A stretch of 64,000 nucleotides of DNA from Microlunatus speluncae (GTDB taxonomy: Bacteria; Actinomycetota; Actinomycetes; Propionibacteriales; Propionibacteriaceae), in the NCBI RefSeq assembly GCF_009299835.1, contig NZ_VKCZ01000021.1:1-64000 (forward strand), read 5' to 3'. Position 1 is the first letter of the stretch. Each line of letters starts with the position of its first letter. The translations under genes were made by a program, and so were the position numbers. Below, one piece after another: positions 15,881 through 24,143 of this stretch. The notes under the pieces were generated by a model. It was not told the DNA's origin, did no database searches, and saw only the letters and a program-made list of their open reading frames with translations.

Positions 15881-18800
15881 CTAGGCCAACAGTTCCCATT
15901 GGTGCAGGGTCGCCGGACCATGATCATCACCGAGCCGCAGTCGGTAGCGCCGGAAGGCGGCCGGCCGGGACGGGAGGAAGGGGCGGGTCTGGCGTTGCCA
16001 GCGGAACTCCTCACCGGTCCGCTCGTCGACCGTCACCCACCGCTCACCGTCGTCGGTGCCCTCCACGATCCAGCCGCCGACCTCGCCGGGAGAAGCGGTG
16101 ATCGTGTAGAGCTCGACTCGGGCTGACTCGACCAGCGCGATCTCGGCCCAGCCGCCCGGCGGCAGGGTGAGTGCCGTCGTGGAGTTGTCGTCGATCAGCG
16201 GGGTGCCGTCGATCAGGCCGGAGTCGTCGATCAGCGCCGCACTCCCGTCGCTGGCGGTGATCGCGCCGGCCGCGGTCAGATCGATCAGCGGACGGGGGCG
16301 CTCTCCGGTCGCGGTCAGGGAGACCGGCGCCGTGCCGGCACCCCAGTCCGAGGGCTCCGGGCCGAGGAAGAACTCGATCTTGGTGCCGGCGACCAGCTTC
16401 CGGAACGGGATCGTCACCGCGGACCACGGCTCGCCGTCGATCAGCACCGACTGGATGTAGTGGTGATCGGGATGTTGATCATGGGCGACGATCTCGACCG
16501 TAGGACCATGATCGAGTTCGATCCGGACCCGGTCGAAGGTGGGCGCGGTCAGGGCCAGCTCGCCGCTGGCCAGCGACAGCGGATAGATCCCGAAGGCGGA
16601 GAACAGATACCAGGCCGACATCTCGCCGTTGTCCTCGTCGCCCGGATAGCCCTGCCCGATCTCGGAGCCCAGGAACAGCCGGCGGACGCACTCCCGGACC
16701 AGCTCCTGGGTCCGGTGCGGAGCCCCGGCGTGCAGATAGAAGTACGGGATGTGGTGGGCCGGCTGGTTGGACAGGCCGAGCATGCCGAGCCGGACGTTGC
16801 GGGCCTCGGTCATCTCGTGGATCACGTGTCGGTAGCTGCCCTTGACGGCGTCGACGGCCGTCTCGTCGGTGCCGAAGAACTCGTCCAGCTTGGTCCGCAG
16901 CCCCGCCTCACCGCCGTGCAGCGCGGCCAGGCCGGCGCCGTCCTGCGGCACGGTGAACGCCATCCCCCAGCCGTTGGTCTCGGTGTAGTCGCCGCCCCAC
17001 TGCCGTGGGTCGAAATCGTCCGGCTCGACCCGCCAGGCACCATGATCATCGCGACCGACGAAGAAGCCGACCCGGTCGTCGAACAGGTTGGCGTACCAGG
17101 CCGCCCGGGAGGCGAAGTAGCGCGCGTTGGCCCGATACTCCTCCGCCCGCACGTCTTCGGCCCCCGCGTCGGCGGCCAGCCGCTCCGACCAGACCGCCAG
17201 ACCGTAGTCGTTGATCGCGCCCTCCAGGGTCCAGGACAGACCCTCCTCGACCGCCGTCGAGGTGTAGCCGGCGAAGATCGACCCGGTCAGCCCGTAGCGG
17301 CCGACCACCGGCGCGTCTGCCGGCACGGTGGCGTTGCGCAGCGCCGAGTCGTAGCCGGCGGCGTAGTCCACGCCGGGGATGCCGTTCACGTACGCGTCGG
17401 CGAGCACGATGTCGGAGCTGGTGCCGACCATGCAGTCGGCATAGCCCGGCGCCGACCAGCGAGCCGTCCAGCCGCCGTCGCGGTAGTGCTGCACGAACCC
17501 GTCCAGCAGCGTGCCACAGCGTTCCGGCTCGAACAGCCCGAGCGCGGTCCAGCAGGTGCGGTAGGTGTCCCAGAACCCGTTGTTGGCCGAGCATTCGCCA
17601 TCGACGACGGCCCGGCCGGTGTGCTCGTCGGTGTCCTCCCCGGTCCGGGTGAACGGGCTCGCGTACGCCCGCCGTCGCGCTGCCGCGCGCCCTGAGTCGA
17701 TGGGCTCGGCGGCGGTGCCGACCTCCTCGCTGATCGTGTTCGGGTAGAGGAACAGCCGGTAGAGGTTGGAGTAGACGGTGATCAACTCGTCCTCGCTGGC
17801 ACCATCGACGGTGATCTTGCCGAGCCGGTCGAGCCAGGCCTGTTCGGCCCGGTCGGCGATCGACTCCAGGGTCTCCCCGCCCCGGATCTCCGCGCCGAGG
17901 TTGCGCCGCGCCTGATCGGTGCCGATGAACGAGCTGGCCAGCCGCAGCACCACAGTGCCGTCCGCGGCCGGCCGGACCCGGAGATAGCCGCCGACGCCGG
18001 TGTGATCGGGCTGGTCGAGTGGTTCGTGCGCGGTGACCACGGCGTCGACCTCGCCGTAGACGAACATTCGCGGCGTCGCGCCGGCCCGGCCGGAGCCGCC
18101 GTCGGCCCAACCGGTGACGATGCCGTGGCCGGACTCCCGGTCCACGTCGAGCCGCAGCGCGCCATGATCATCAGCCTGGTCGAAGATCAACGCCGCATCG
18201 GGGCCGGGGAAGGTGAAGCGCATGATCACGGCGTGATCGGTCGGCGCCGTCTCGACCTTGACCCCGGACGCCGTGGTCACGCCGTAGTAGTGGGCCCGGT
18301 CGGTCTCGTCGGCATGATCGAATTCCAGCGCCCGGACCCGCGGATCGAGCGTCGGAGTCTCGGCACCGGCCCACGGGCAGACCTGGAAGGTGGTTCGGTC
18401 GCCGATCCACGGGCTCGGGATGTGGGAGAACGCGAGGCCCTGCAGGGCCGGCCGGTTGGCGTCGGTGTTGTGCTGGTGCCAGGAGTAGATCCAGCGAAAC
18501 GTCCGGGCGTCGGTGATCGGGGTGATGAAGTTGAAGCCGTGCGGCACCGCAGTCAGGGGCGCGTTGTTGCCGCGGGAGAACCCGCCGCTGGCATGGGTCC
18601 CGCGAGTGGTGCGGACGTAGTCGGTCGGCCGCCGGTCCGCGGCGACGACCGGCGCGGCCTCGATGCCGGCCAGGTCGATCCAGCCCCGGACGGTCCGGGT
18701 GCCCCCGCCCGGCAGCCCGGTGACATCGACCAGCAGCGCGATCGCCGTCAGCCGGCGACCAGCGACCGGGGTCAGATCGACGCTCTTGTGGTTCCACTGG

Positions 18801-19189
18801 TCGGGCTGCGAGGTCCGGGCCGCATACTGCGCGACCGGGTCGACTGCCACCCCATGATCATCACGGAGCAGCTCGCCGCCGACCACGGAGCCGTCGCCCA
18901 TGATCAACTCGACGCCGACCGCGGTCACGGCGCAGCCGTCCTCGACCGACGGAGCGGCGGCCGCCGGATCGTACGGACTGTAGACGGCGTAGCGCAGCCG
19001 CTCGCCGGCCACGACCACTCGGTCGGGCTCGGCGATGATCACCCGGGCCCGACCGGCGGTGACGGCCTCGAACCCCAGCGCGGTCGGCGCGAACAGGCCC
19101 GCCCCGGGCTTGGAGCTGGGCGGATCCGCGGGTCCGGTGCCCGGGGTCAGGGTGATCGGATCGGGCGTGGTCGACGAAGCGGTCGGCAT
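15881..19189 (-). CDS. GH92 alpha-mannosidase family protein
   Basis: The 1102-residue protein contains the GH92 (exo-alpha-1,2-mannosidase family) core. The diagnostic stretch YPGDEDNGEMSAWYLFSAFG lies near residues 845-865, and ECSANNGFWDTYRT and a beta-sandwich N-terminal domain (THASGGFSRGNNAP ... VPHGFNFITP) are also present. GH92 enzymes are calcium-dependent and use acidic catalytic residues in this region. There is no signal peptide: the N-terminus (MPTASSTTPDPITLTPGTGP) is polar, so the enzyme is probably cytoplasmic and acts on imported glycans. The C-terminal ~150 residues (VESARVELYTITASPGEVG) look like a discoidin/F5-8-type module. The region around residues 30-170 is an additional N-terminal segment. 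The family is clear, the linkage specificity is not. Confidence 0.9.
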   Translation of the reverse strand: MPTASSTTPDPITLTPGTGPADPPSSKPGAGLFAPTALGFEAVTAGRARVIIAEPDRVVVAGERLRYAVYSPYDPAAAAPSVEDGCAVTAVGVELIMGDGSVVGGELLRDDHGVAVDPVAQYAARTSQPDQWNHKSVDLTPVAGRRLTAIALLVDVTGLPGGGTRTVRGWIDLAGIEAAPVVAADRRPTDYVRTTRGTHASGGFSRGNNAPLTAVPHGFNFITPITDARTFRWIYSWHQHNTDANRPALQGLAFSHIPSPWIGDRTTFQVCPWAGAETPTLDPRVRALEFDHADETDRAHYYGVTTASGVKVETAPTDHAVIMRFTFPGPDAALIFDQADDHGALRLDVDRESGHGIVTGWADGGSGRAGATPRMFVYGEVDAVVTAHEPLDQPDHTGVGGYLRVRPAADGTVVLRLASSFIGTDQARRNLGAEIRGGETLESIADRAEQAWLDRLGKITVDGASEDELITVYSNLYRLFLYPNTISEEVGTAAEPIDSGRAAARRRAYASPFTRTGEDTDEHTGRAVVDGECSANNGFWDTYRTCWTALGLFEPERCGTLLDGFVQHYRDGGWTARWSAPGYADCMVGTSSDIVLADAYVNGIPGVDYAAGYDSALRNATVPADAPVVGRYGLTGSIFAGYTSTAVEEGLSWTLEGAINDYGLAVWSERLAADAGAEDVRAEEYRANARYFASRAAWYANLFDDRVGFFVGRDDHGAWRVEPDDFDPRQWGGDYTETNGWGMAFTVPQDGAGLAALHGGEAGLRTKLDEFFGTDETAVDAVKGSYRHVIHEMTEARNVRLGMLGLSNQPAHHIPYFYLHAGAPHRTQELVRECVRRLFLGSEIGQGYPGDEDNGEMSAWYLFSAFGIYPLSLASGELALTAPTFDRVRIELDHGPTVEIVAHDQHPDHHYIQSVLIDGEPWSAVTIPFRKLVAGTKIEFFLGPEPSDWGAGTAPVSLTATGERPRPLIDLTAAGAITASDGSAALIDDSGLIDGTPLIDDNSTTALTLPPGGWAEIALVESARVELYTITASPGEVGGWIVEGTDDGERWVTVDERTGEEFRWQRQTRPFLPSRPAAFRRYRLRLGDDHGPATLHQWELLA

Positions 19190-19212
19190 CCCGCCAGCCT
19201 AAGCGGCCCGGA

Positions 19213-19941
19213 TCAGCGGGTTGCCGGACGGGTCAGCCGGAACTGGGCCACGATGTCACGGCCGAAGGAGAAGACGACGGCCGCGGCGGCGACGGCCAGC
19301 ACTCCGATCGCGACCGGATCGGAGGTCACCTCCGCGGCGGCAAAGATCAACGCGATGCCGCCCAGCAGTCCGATCACCTTGCGCGACTGCCGGCTGGGCA
19401 GCGGGATGTTCAGCCACGGCCAGATCCGCGCCCCGGCCAGATAGAGATAGCGGGCCAGTCCGATCACCAACGCCAGCGGGCTGAGGGTCCAGGCCAGACC
19501 GATCGCCAGCGCGAGCGCCAGCACCGAGTCGATCTCGATGTCGAATCTCGCCCCGAAGGCCGAGCTGGTCCTGGTCCAGCGGGCGACCCGGCCGTCCACC
19601 CCGTCCAAGATCACCGCGACCACGGCCAGCACCACGGTGAGCAGCCGTTGGGTCGGCGTCGCGTCGTTCGGCACCGTCGTCGCGACCAGGGCGATCACCC
19701 CACCGACCAGCAGCGCCCGCGCCAGCGTGATCAGATTGGCCGGCCCGATCGAGGCCTCGGTCCGGCCGTGCCCGGCGGCCACCGCGACGCAGAGCAGCAC
19801 CAGGTAGCCGACGGCCAGCACCCAGCCGAGCACGGTCATGCCGGCGATCTGCTGGATCGCCAGCAGGACACAGAACTGCAGGCCGACCGCGGCGAAGACC
19901 TCCAGCCGCCACCGGACGGCTCCGGCCGCGACGCCACTCAT
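19213..19941 (-). CDS. CDP-alcohol phosphatidyltransferase family protein
   Basis: The 242-residue membrane protein has the CDP-alcohol phosphotransferase signature DxxDGxxARx(n)GxxxDxxxD, seen as ILDGVDGRVARWT then FGARFDIEIDS (about residues 111-138). These residues bind two metal ions and transfer a CDP-linked phosphoalcohol, usually in phospholipid synthesis. Six or seven hydrophobic segments surround the motif. The start overlaps the stop of the TetR gene (ATGA, 19938-19941), so both are co-expressed under that repressor. The acceptor alcohol cannot be determined. Confidence 0.85.
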   Translation of the reverse strand: MSGVAAGAVRWRLEVFAAVGLQFCVLLAIQQIAGMTVLGWVLAVGYLVLLCVAVAAGHGRTEASIGPANLITLARALLVGGVIALVATTVPNDATPTQRLLTVVLAVVAVILDGVDGRVARWTRTSSAFGARFDIEIDSVLALALAIGLAWTLSPLALVIGLARYLYLAGARIWPWLNIPLPSRQSRKVIGLLGGIALIFAAAEVTSDPVAIGVLAVAAAAVVFSFGRDIVAQFRLTRPATR

Positions 19942-20507
19942 CGCTCGACCCCGGTCAGCCAGCGCAACTGCTGCCTGATCGCCGCCCGCAGCTCGGCGGC
20001 CCGGGACGGCAGCAGGGTCGGCATGCAGACGCCCTTGAGCAGCGCCACCATGGTGACCGCGAACGCCGCCGGGTCGACCCGGACCGCCCAGGACTCCTCC
20101 CGCACTCCGCGCCGGACCAGCGACCGGATCGACTTCAGCCAGGCCTCCTCGGCCGCGGCGATCTGCTCGGCCAGGACGGGATCGCGAGCCGCCCGGAGCG
20201 CGAGCTCGGCCAGCGCCCGGCGCAGCTCGCCGTCGGTGATCAACAACTCACCCACGGCGGTCAGGTGCCCGCTCAGCCGTTCGGCCGGCGTTCCCTCGCC
20301 CGGCATCGCCGCCTGGAACCGCTGCTGCAGCACGCGGTACGCGGCCGCGATCAACTCCTCCTTGGAGGAGAAGTAGTAGTGCACGGTCGCGATGTTGACG
20401 CCGGCCCGCGCCGCCACGTCGCGCATCCGCAGGCCCTCGAACCCGAGCTCGGCGATCCCGGCAAAGGCGGCCGCGGAGATCTCTGCCCGACGATCAACTC
20501 TGGGCAT
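19938..20507 (-). CDS. TetR-family transcriptional regulator
   Basis: The 189-residue regulator has the TetR helix-turn-helix (RRAEISAAAFAGIAELGFEG, RDVAARAGVNIATVHYYFSSKEEL) and a C-terminal helical domain of the kind in AcrR-like repressors. The ATG at 20507 is chosen because the homologous DNA-binding domain begins at once after it; longer frames are not coding. It is first in an operon with the CDP-alcohol transferase and divergent from the Ddn-like oxidoreductase. Two related inverted repeats in the intergenic region are its likely operators. Confidence 0.85.
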   Translation of the reverse strand: MPRVDRRAEISAAAFAGIAELGFEGLRMRDVAARAGVNIATVHYYFSSKEELIAAAYRVLQQRFQAAMPGEGTPAERLSGHLTAVGELLITDGELRRALAELALRAARDPVLAEQIAAAEEAWLKSIRSLVRRGVREESWAVRVDPAAFAVTMVALLKGVCMPTLLPSRAAELRAAIRQQLRWLTGVER

Positions 20508-20526
20508 GGTGGCGTCCTCCTCGATC

Positions 20527-20543
20527 CAATCAATCGCTTGAGG
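20527..20543. promoter_or_regulatory. candidate TetR operator, TetR-proximal
   Basis: AATCAATCGCTTGAGGC contains TCAATCGCTTGA (TCAA-tcgc-TTGA), an imperfect version of the palindrome at 20662. It lies 20 bases upstream of the TetR start and could mediate autoregulation. Confidence 0.45.
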
Positions 20544-20661
20544 CAACTGTACGAGGACCGGGTGGCACCGAACTCTTCGCCAGGACCCGACCAGCACCGA
20601 AGGGTCCGACATCACAGTCCGCCGATCTTGTTCTGCCCACAGCCACCACCTATCGTCAGAG

Positions 20662-20677
20662 TCAATCAAGTGATTGA
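20662..20677. promoter_or_regulatory. TetR operator, oxidoreductase-proximal
   Basis: TCAATCAAGTGATTGA is a near-perfect palindrome (TCAATCA-AG-TGATTGA, 7-base arms) 22 bases upstream of the Ddn-like gene. It shares its half-site with 20527-20543, so one TetR dimer type probably binds both. Confidence 0.65.
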
Positions 20678-20699
20678 TTAATGACTTCGAGGAGTGATC

Positions 20700-21188
20700 G
20701 TGTCCCGTACCGACTCGCCCAGCACCCGGCCCGCCCCGGTCCGGGACAACAGTTCCCGCGGCCAGCGCCGGTTCAACCGCATCGTCCGGGTCCTGCTGCA
20801 TTCGCCGCTGCACGGCCTGATGAGCCGCAAGCTGACCCTGCTCTACGTCACCGGCCGGAAGACCGGCACCCGGTACGCGGTGCCCACGGCCTTCACCGAT
20901 CACGCCGGTCAGGTGCTGGTCGCCTCGGCCGGCAGCTGGACCCGCAACCTCTCCGGCCCGGAGCCGGTGGAGCTGCGTCACCACGGCCGCCGGCTGCTGG
21001 CCACGGCCGAGGTCGCGGCCGACCGGGACCGGGCGTACGAGATCGCCCTCGCCCTGCTGCCGCCGAACCCGATCCTGCGCAACTTCGTCAAGGTCGACCT
21101 GGACGGAGACGGACGGCCCAAGCAGGACGAGTTCGACGCCGCCCGCGACCGCGGCGTCAAGTTCATCGCCCTGCACCCGCGGGGCTGA
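20700..21188 (+). CDS. nitroreductase/deazaflavin-dependent (Ddn-like) oxidoreductase
   Basis: The 162-residue protein matches the F420-binding Ddn/FDOR split-barrel family: LLYVTGRKTGTRYAVP, then DHAGQVLVASAGSWTRNLSG, and a C-terminal LLPPNPILRNFVKVDLDGDG. Members reduce quinones, fatty acids or xenobiotics with F420H2, and many are membrane-associated. The GTG at 20700 is placed six bases after a GAGGAG ribosome site; a GTG two codons earlier is possible. Divergent TetR control suggests induction by a toxic or lipophilic compound. Cofactor use is inferred from family only. Confidence 0.8.
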   Translation: MSRTDSPSTRPAPVRDNSSRGQRRFNRIVRVLLHSPLHGLMSRKLTLLYVTGRKTGTRYAVPTAFTDHAGQVLVASAGSWTRNLSGPEPVELRHHGRRLLATAEVAADRDRAYEIALALLPPNPILRNFVKVDLDGDGRPKQDEFDAARDRGVKFIALHPRG

Positions 21189-21196
21189 GCTGGGCC

Positions 21197-21240
21197 GGTT
21201 CACCTCACCGAATACGGATCCGGCGGCCGCCGGGTTCAAA
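21197..21240 (-). repeat. 44-bp promoter-like element, copy A
   Basis: Read on the minus strand this contains TTGAACCCG, 13 bases, CCGTAT, then GAGGTGAACC. The same three blocks with identical spacing occur at 21803-21846 (34 of 44 bases identical). The two copies lie on either side of the lipoprotein gene in the same orientation. The blocks could be the -35, -10 and start region of an ECF-sigma promoter. If so, this copy would point into the 3' end of the oxidoreductase gene as antisense. Confidence 0.5.
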
Positions 21241-21292
21241 CCGCTGCCCGACTATCGCAGCGCGCTGACTCGGCTTCCTGGGGCGACCGAGC

Positions 21293-21748
21293 TCAGTAGC
21301 CATAGCCGCTGTTCGGATCCGACGGCGGGACGGATTCGGAGCCGTCGCTCACGGTCACGGTGAGCTCGGCCTCGGCTCCGGTCGGCGAGTGGTCGGCGTG
21401 CCGCAGGGTCACCTTGATCGTGTGCGGGCCGGGGCTCAGCTGATCAATCGTCATCGTGCCGTCCGGCTCCACCGTGTAGTCGTCCTCCCGCCCGTCGAAG
21501 GTCAGGTGGACATGGTGCTTCCCGGACTCCGGCGGGCCGAGCTCGACACTGGTCTCGACCCTCAGGGTGAAGGGTTGGGTCACCATCGCAGCTTCGGCCG
21601 GCTCGGTGATCGAGATCGTCGCCGGTCCGACACCGGGGTCGCCGCCGGGGGCTGAGTTGATCAAGCCACAGGCGACCAGGAGGACCGCGTAGCTTGCCCC
21701 GACTGCACCGATGATCAACCGCCGGCCGACTCTCAGGATCTGGGTCAT
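21293..21748 (-). CDS. small secreted lipoprotein with Ig-like domain
   Basis: The 151-residue protein has a lipoprotein signal ending in SYAVLLVACG. One beta-rich domain follows: ITEPAEAAMVTQPFTLRVE, then GKHHVHLTFDGREDDYTVE and SPGPHTIKVTLRHADHSPTG. The pattern (HHVHL ... L.PG.HTI.V.L..ADHSP) is that of small Ig-like/DUF4399-type domains of unknown function. ATG 21748 has a GGAGGAG site; an in-frame ATG at 21778 lies upstream of that site. The His-rich strand could bind metal. A promoter-like element overlaps the end of the upstream peptidase gene, so it may be transcribed on its own. Confidence 0.75.
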   Translation of the reverse strand: MTQILRVGRRLIIGAVGASYAVLLVACGLINSAPGGDPGVGPATISITEPAEAAMVTQPFTLRVETSVELGPPESGKHHVHLTFDGREDDYTVEPDGTMTIDQLSPGPHTIKVTLRHADHSPTGAEAELTVTVSDGSESVPPSDPNSGYGY

Positions 21749-21802
21749 GGCTGCTCCTCCGAGTGGCGGCGGCACCATGCCGCCGTCTCGGCGACGGTGG
21801 CA

Positions 21803-21846
21803 GGTTCACCTCCCTGCATACGGCGCGGACGACCGGCGGGTTCAAT
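21803..21846 (-). promoter_or_regulatory. 44-bp promoter-like element, copy B, upstream of lipoprotein gene
   Basis: The minus-strand order TTGAACCCG - 13 bases - CCGTAT - GAGGTGAACC is the same as in copy A at 21197-21240. This copy lies 55-98 bases upstream of the lipoprotein start and touches the stop codon of the peptidase gene. That position suits an ECF-type promoter for the lipoprotein. Confidence 0.5.
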
Positions 21847-22571
21847 CAGGCGCTGTAGCCCTTCGGCGGGATCAGCGTGGCCAGCTGGTTGAAGGTCAGC
21901 CAGTAGGTCGCGGTCGGCGCGAAGCCGGCGGAGTCGGCGATCAGGACGTCGGAGTTGTCGGGGTTGTAGCCGATCACCGTGAAGTAGTGCCAGATCGTGT
22001 AGTTCGGGTAGCCCGGCGGGTGGTTGCTGGCCGGTGCGACGATGTTGGTCACCAGCGCGTAGCCGCGGTCGAGGTCGTAGGTGACATCGCGCCAGAGCAG
22101 GTCGCGCTGGGCCTGGGTCGGCGGATCGTTCGGCATTTCCTTGGTCTCGTACCAACCGACGTGGTTGCTCAGGACCCGGGTGACCTGGCCGATCCAGTCG
22201 GTTCCGTTGGTGGACGTCGGCAGCTCGTTCGCCATCTGCTGCTGCGACACGTTGACGCCGCGGGCCGACAGGGCGTGCCGGGTGGCGGCCGGGCCGCACC
22301 AATAGCCGGTCTCCTGATACTGGAAGTCGATCTCAACGGTGACGTTGCCAGCCGCGGCGGCTTCCGCGATCTCGGCCGAGGCGGCCCGCCGGGCGCCATC
22401 CGGATCCTTGCGCCGGGCGCTGACCGGGATGGCCTGCCTGGCCCCGGCCGGTTCCCGCGGTGCCGCGGTGGCGACGGCCGGGGCGCCGAGCACGACGGCG
22501 GGAGTGAGCCCGGCGGCCAGCCCGAGCACGTGACGGCGATCGATGAATGTTTCTTGATTCCGCAGTGACAT
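21846..22571 (-). CDS. secreted C39-like cysteine peptidase
   Basis: The 241-residue protein has an N-terminal export signal with a twin-arginine-like start (DRRHVLGLAAGLTPAVVLGA). The mature part carries the papain-like C39 triad: Cys92 in QETGYWCGPAATRHAL, His195 in YTIWHYFTVIGYN and Asp213 in VLIADSAG. This is the C39_2-type domain of extracellular peptidases and not the N-terminal domain of a bacteriocin transporter, since no ABC domain is present. No precursor peptide with a GG leader is visible nearby. Substrate unknown. A GAGGAGG ribosome site precedes the ATG. Confidence 0.85.
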   Translation of the reverse strand: MSLRNQETFIDRRHVLGLAAGLTPAVVLGAPAVATAAPREPAGARQAIPVSARRKDPDGARRAASAEIAEAAAAGNVTVEIDFQYQETGYWCGPAATRHALSARGVNVSQQQMANELPTSTNGTDWIGQVTRVLSNHVGWYETKEMPNDPPTQAQRDLLWRDVTYDLDRGYALVTNIVAPASNHPPGYPNYTIWHYFTVIGYNPDNSDVLIADSAGFAPTATYWLTFNQLATLIPPKGYSA

Positions 22572-22657
22572 GAGGTCCTCCTCGACCAGGCGGTATCGGA
22601 CTTGTTCGACATTAACCCGATAGCCGCTGTTCGCGGAAGATGTTCACCCAGGCGGGA

Positions 22658-24013
22658 TCAGCGATCGCGCAGCTCGAAATGTGGCCGCGGCCGGAGCATC
22701 GGCACGATCTGCACCCGCTGCCGCCGGGCCAACACCAGGGCCGAGGCGAGCACGCCGAGCACGGTCAGCCCGCCGCCGGCCAGCAGCGTCCACCGCGCGC
22801 CGAACAGCTCGCCCAGCCAGCCGAGGATCGGGGCGCCGATGGGGGTGCCGCCCATCATCACCATCGCGTAGAGGGCCATCACCCGGCCGCGCAGGTGCGG
22901 CGCGACGTTGAGTTGGATCGCCGCGTTGGAGGCGGTCATGGTCAGCAGCGCGACGAAGCCGGTGATCGGCAGGATCAGCGCGTACGTGAGGTAGCTCGGC
23001 ATCAGGCCGGTGATGATCAGGATGAATCCGTACAGGATGGCCATCTTGACGATGAACCGGCCGCGCGGCGCCTCCCGCCGGCGGGCCGCGAGCAGCGCGC
23101 CGGTGAGCGAGCCGACCGCCATGATCGTGCCGAGGATGCCGTACTCCTGCGCACCCTTGTGGAACTCCTGCTGGGCCATCAGCGCCGAGGTCATCTGGAA
23201 ATTCATCCCGAAGGTGCCGACGAAGAACGCGACGCACAGCACCAGCAGGATCTCCGGATTGCCGAAGACGTAGCTGACCCCTTCGCGGATCTGTCGCTTC
23301 GCCCGCGGCGGCCGCTGGCTGACCTGCAGCAACTTCCCGTCGATCAGGCCCAGCGCGGCGATGAAGGCGGCGTAGGTGACCGCGTTGGACAGGATCGCCC
23401 AACCGCTGCCGAACACGGCGATGACCAGGCCGGCCAGGGCCGGGCCGATGATCCGGCTGGCATGGAAGGTGGCCGAGTTGAGACCGATCGCGTTGGCCAG
23501 ATGCTTGGAGCCGACCACCTCGTTGACGAACGACTGCCGCGACGGGTTGTCGATCGCAGTGCCGAGGCCGAACAGGAACGCGATCAGGTAGACGTGCCAG
23601 GTGACCGCGGTGTGGGTGACCGCCAGCAGGCCGAGCGCCGCCGCGGCCAGCGCCATCCAGGCCTGGGTGATCCGCAGGATGGTCCGCTTGTCGAACCGGT
23701 CGGCCAGCAGGCCGCCGTACGGGGAGAGCAGCAGCATCGGCAGGAACTGCAGCGCGGTGGTGATGCCGACCGCGAGTCCGGAGCCGCCGGACAGCTCCAG
23801 CACCAGCCAGTCCTGGGCCACCCGCTGCATCCAGGTGCCGATGTTGGAGATGAACGAGCCGCCGAGGAAGATCCGGTAGTTCGGCAGCTGCAACGCCGAG
23901 AACATGCCGGTGCGCTCGGGCTTGGCCGAGGTGTCGGGTACGGAAACGGGTACGGGCTGCTCTTCGGTGTCGACCGGCTGGCCCGTTCGCTTCGTCTCCG
24001 TATCCAGACTCAA
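22658..24013 (-). CDS. MFS transporter, EntS/DHA3-like
   Basis: The 451-residue protein has twelve predicted membrane segments. Family sequences include GTWMQRVAQDWLVLELSG, GGLLADRFDKRTIL, DNPSRQSFVNEVVG and RGRVMALYAMVMMGGTPIG, which place it with DHA3/EntS-like drug or siderophore exporters. The start is TTG, with GAGGTGG about eight bases upstream. A paralogue with the same motifs is encoded at 40118-41452. The AT-rich upstream region has small inverted repeats that may be operators. The substrate is unknown. Confidence 0.8.
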   Translation of the reverse strand: MSLDTETKRTGQPVDTEEQPVPVSVPDTSAKPERTGMFSALQLPNYRIFLGGSFISNIGTWMQRVAQDWLVLELSGGSGLAVGITTALQFLPMLLLSPYGGLLADRFDKRTILRITQAWMALAAAALGLLAVTHTAVTWHVYLIAFLFGLGTAIDNPSRQSFVNEVVGSKHLANAIGLNSATFHASRIIGPALAGLVIAVFGSGWAILSNAVTYAAFIAALGLIDGKLLQVSQRPPRAKRQIREGVSYVFGNPEILLVLCVAFFVGTFGMNFQMTSALMAQQEFHKGAQEYGILGTIMAVGSLTGALLAARRREAPRGRFIVKMAILYGFILIITGLMPSYLTYALILPITGFVALLTMTASNAAIQLNVAPHLRGRVMALYAMVMMGGTPIGAPILGWLGELFGARWTLLAGGGLTVLGVLASALVLARRQRVQIVPMLRPRPHFELRDR

Positions 24014-24073
24014 GCCCTAGCCACCTCTGTTCATGATCGACTTCCGACGACCCGCGCACCTCCAAGAATATTC

Positions 24074-24088
24074 GTTAGCAACACTAAT
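24074..24088. promoter_or_regulatory. inverted repeat in promoter region of MFS gene
   Basis: GTTAGCAACACTAAT contains TTAG and CTAA half-sites five bases apart, in an AT-rich island of about 60 bases. Half-sites of this kind are typical of MarR-family operators. A MarR gene lies upstream at 25708-26214 and could act here. Confidence 0.35.
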
Positions 24089-24108
24089 TACAAACGCGAA
24101 CTAACCCC

Positions 24109-24123
24109 ATAAGCAGCGCTTAT
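24109..24123. promoter_or_regulatory. perfect 6-base-arm palindrome between permease and MFS genes
   Basis: ATAAGCAGCGCTTAT has arms ATAAGC/GCTTAT around three bases. It sits just after the end of the purine permease gene and before the MFS gene, so it could be an operator of the MFS promoter or a weak terminator. Confidence 0.35.
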
Positions 24124-24143
24124 GACCGCGCCCGGGGCCGGGA

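Noticed and set aside
21229-21260. GGGTTCAAA resembling the T-loop of a tRNA
   Set aside because: No acceptor stem, D-arm or anticodon arm can be formed around it; the string belongs to the duplicated 44-bp element.
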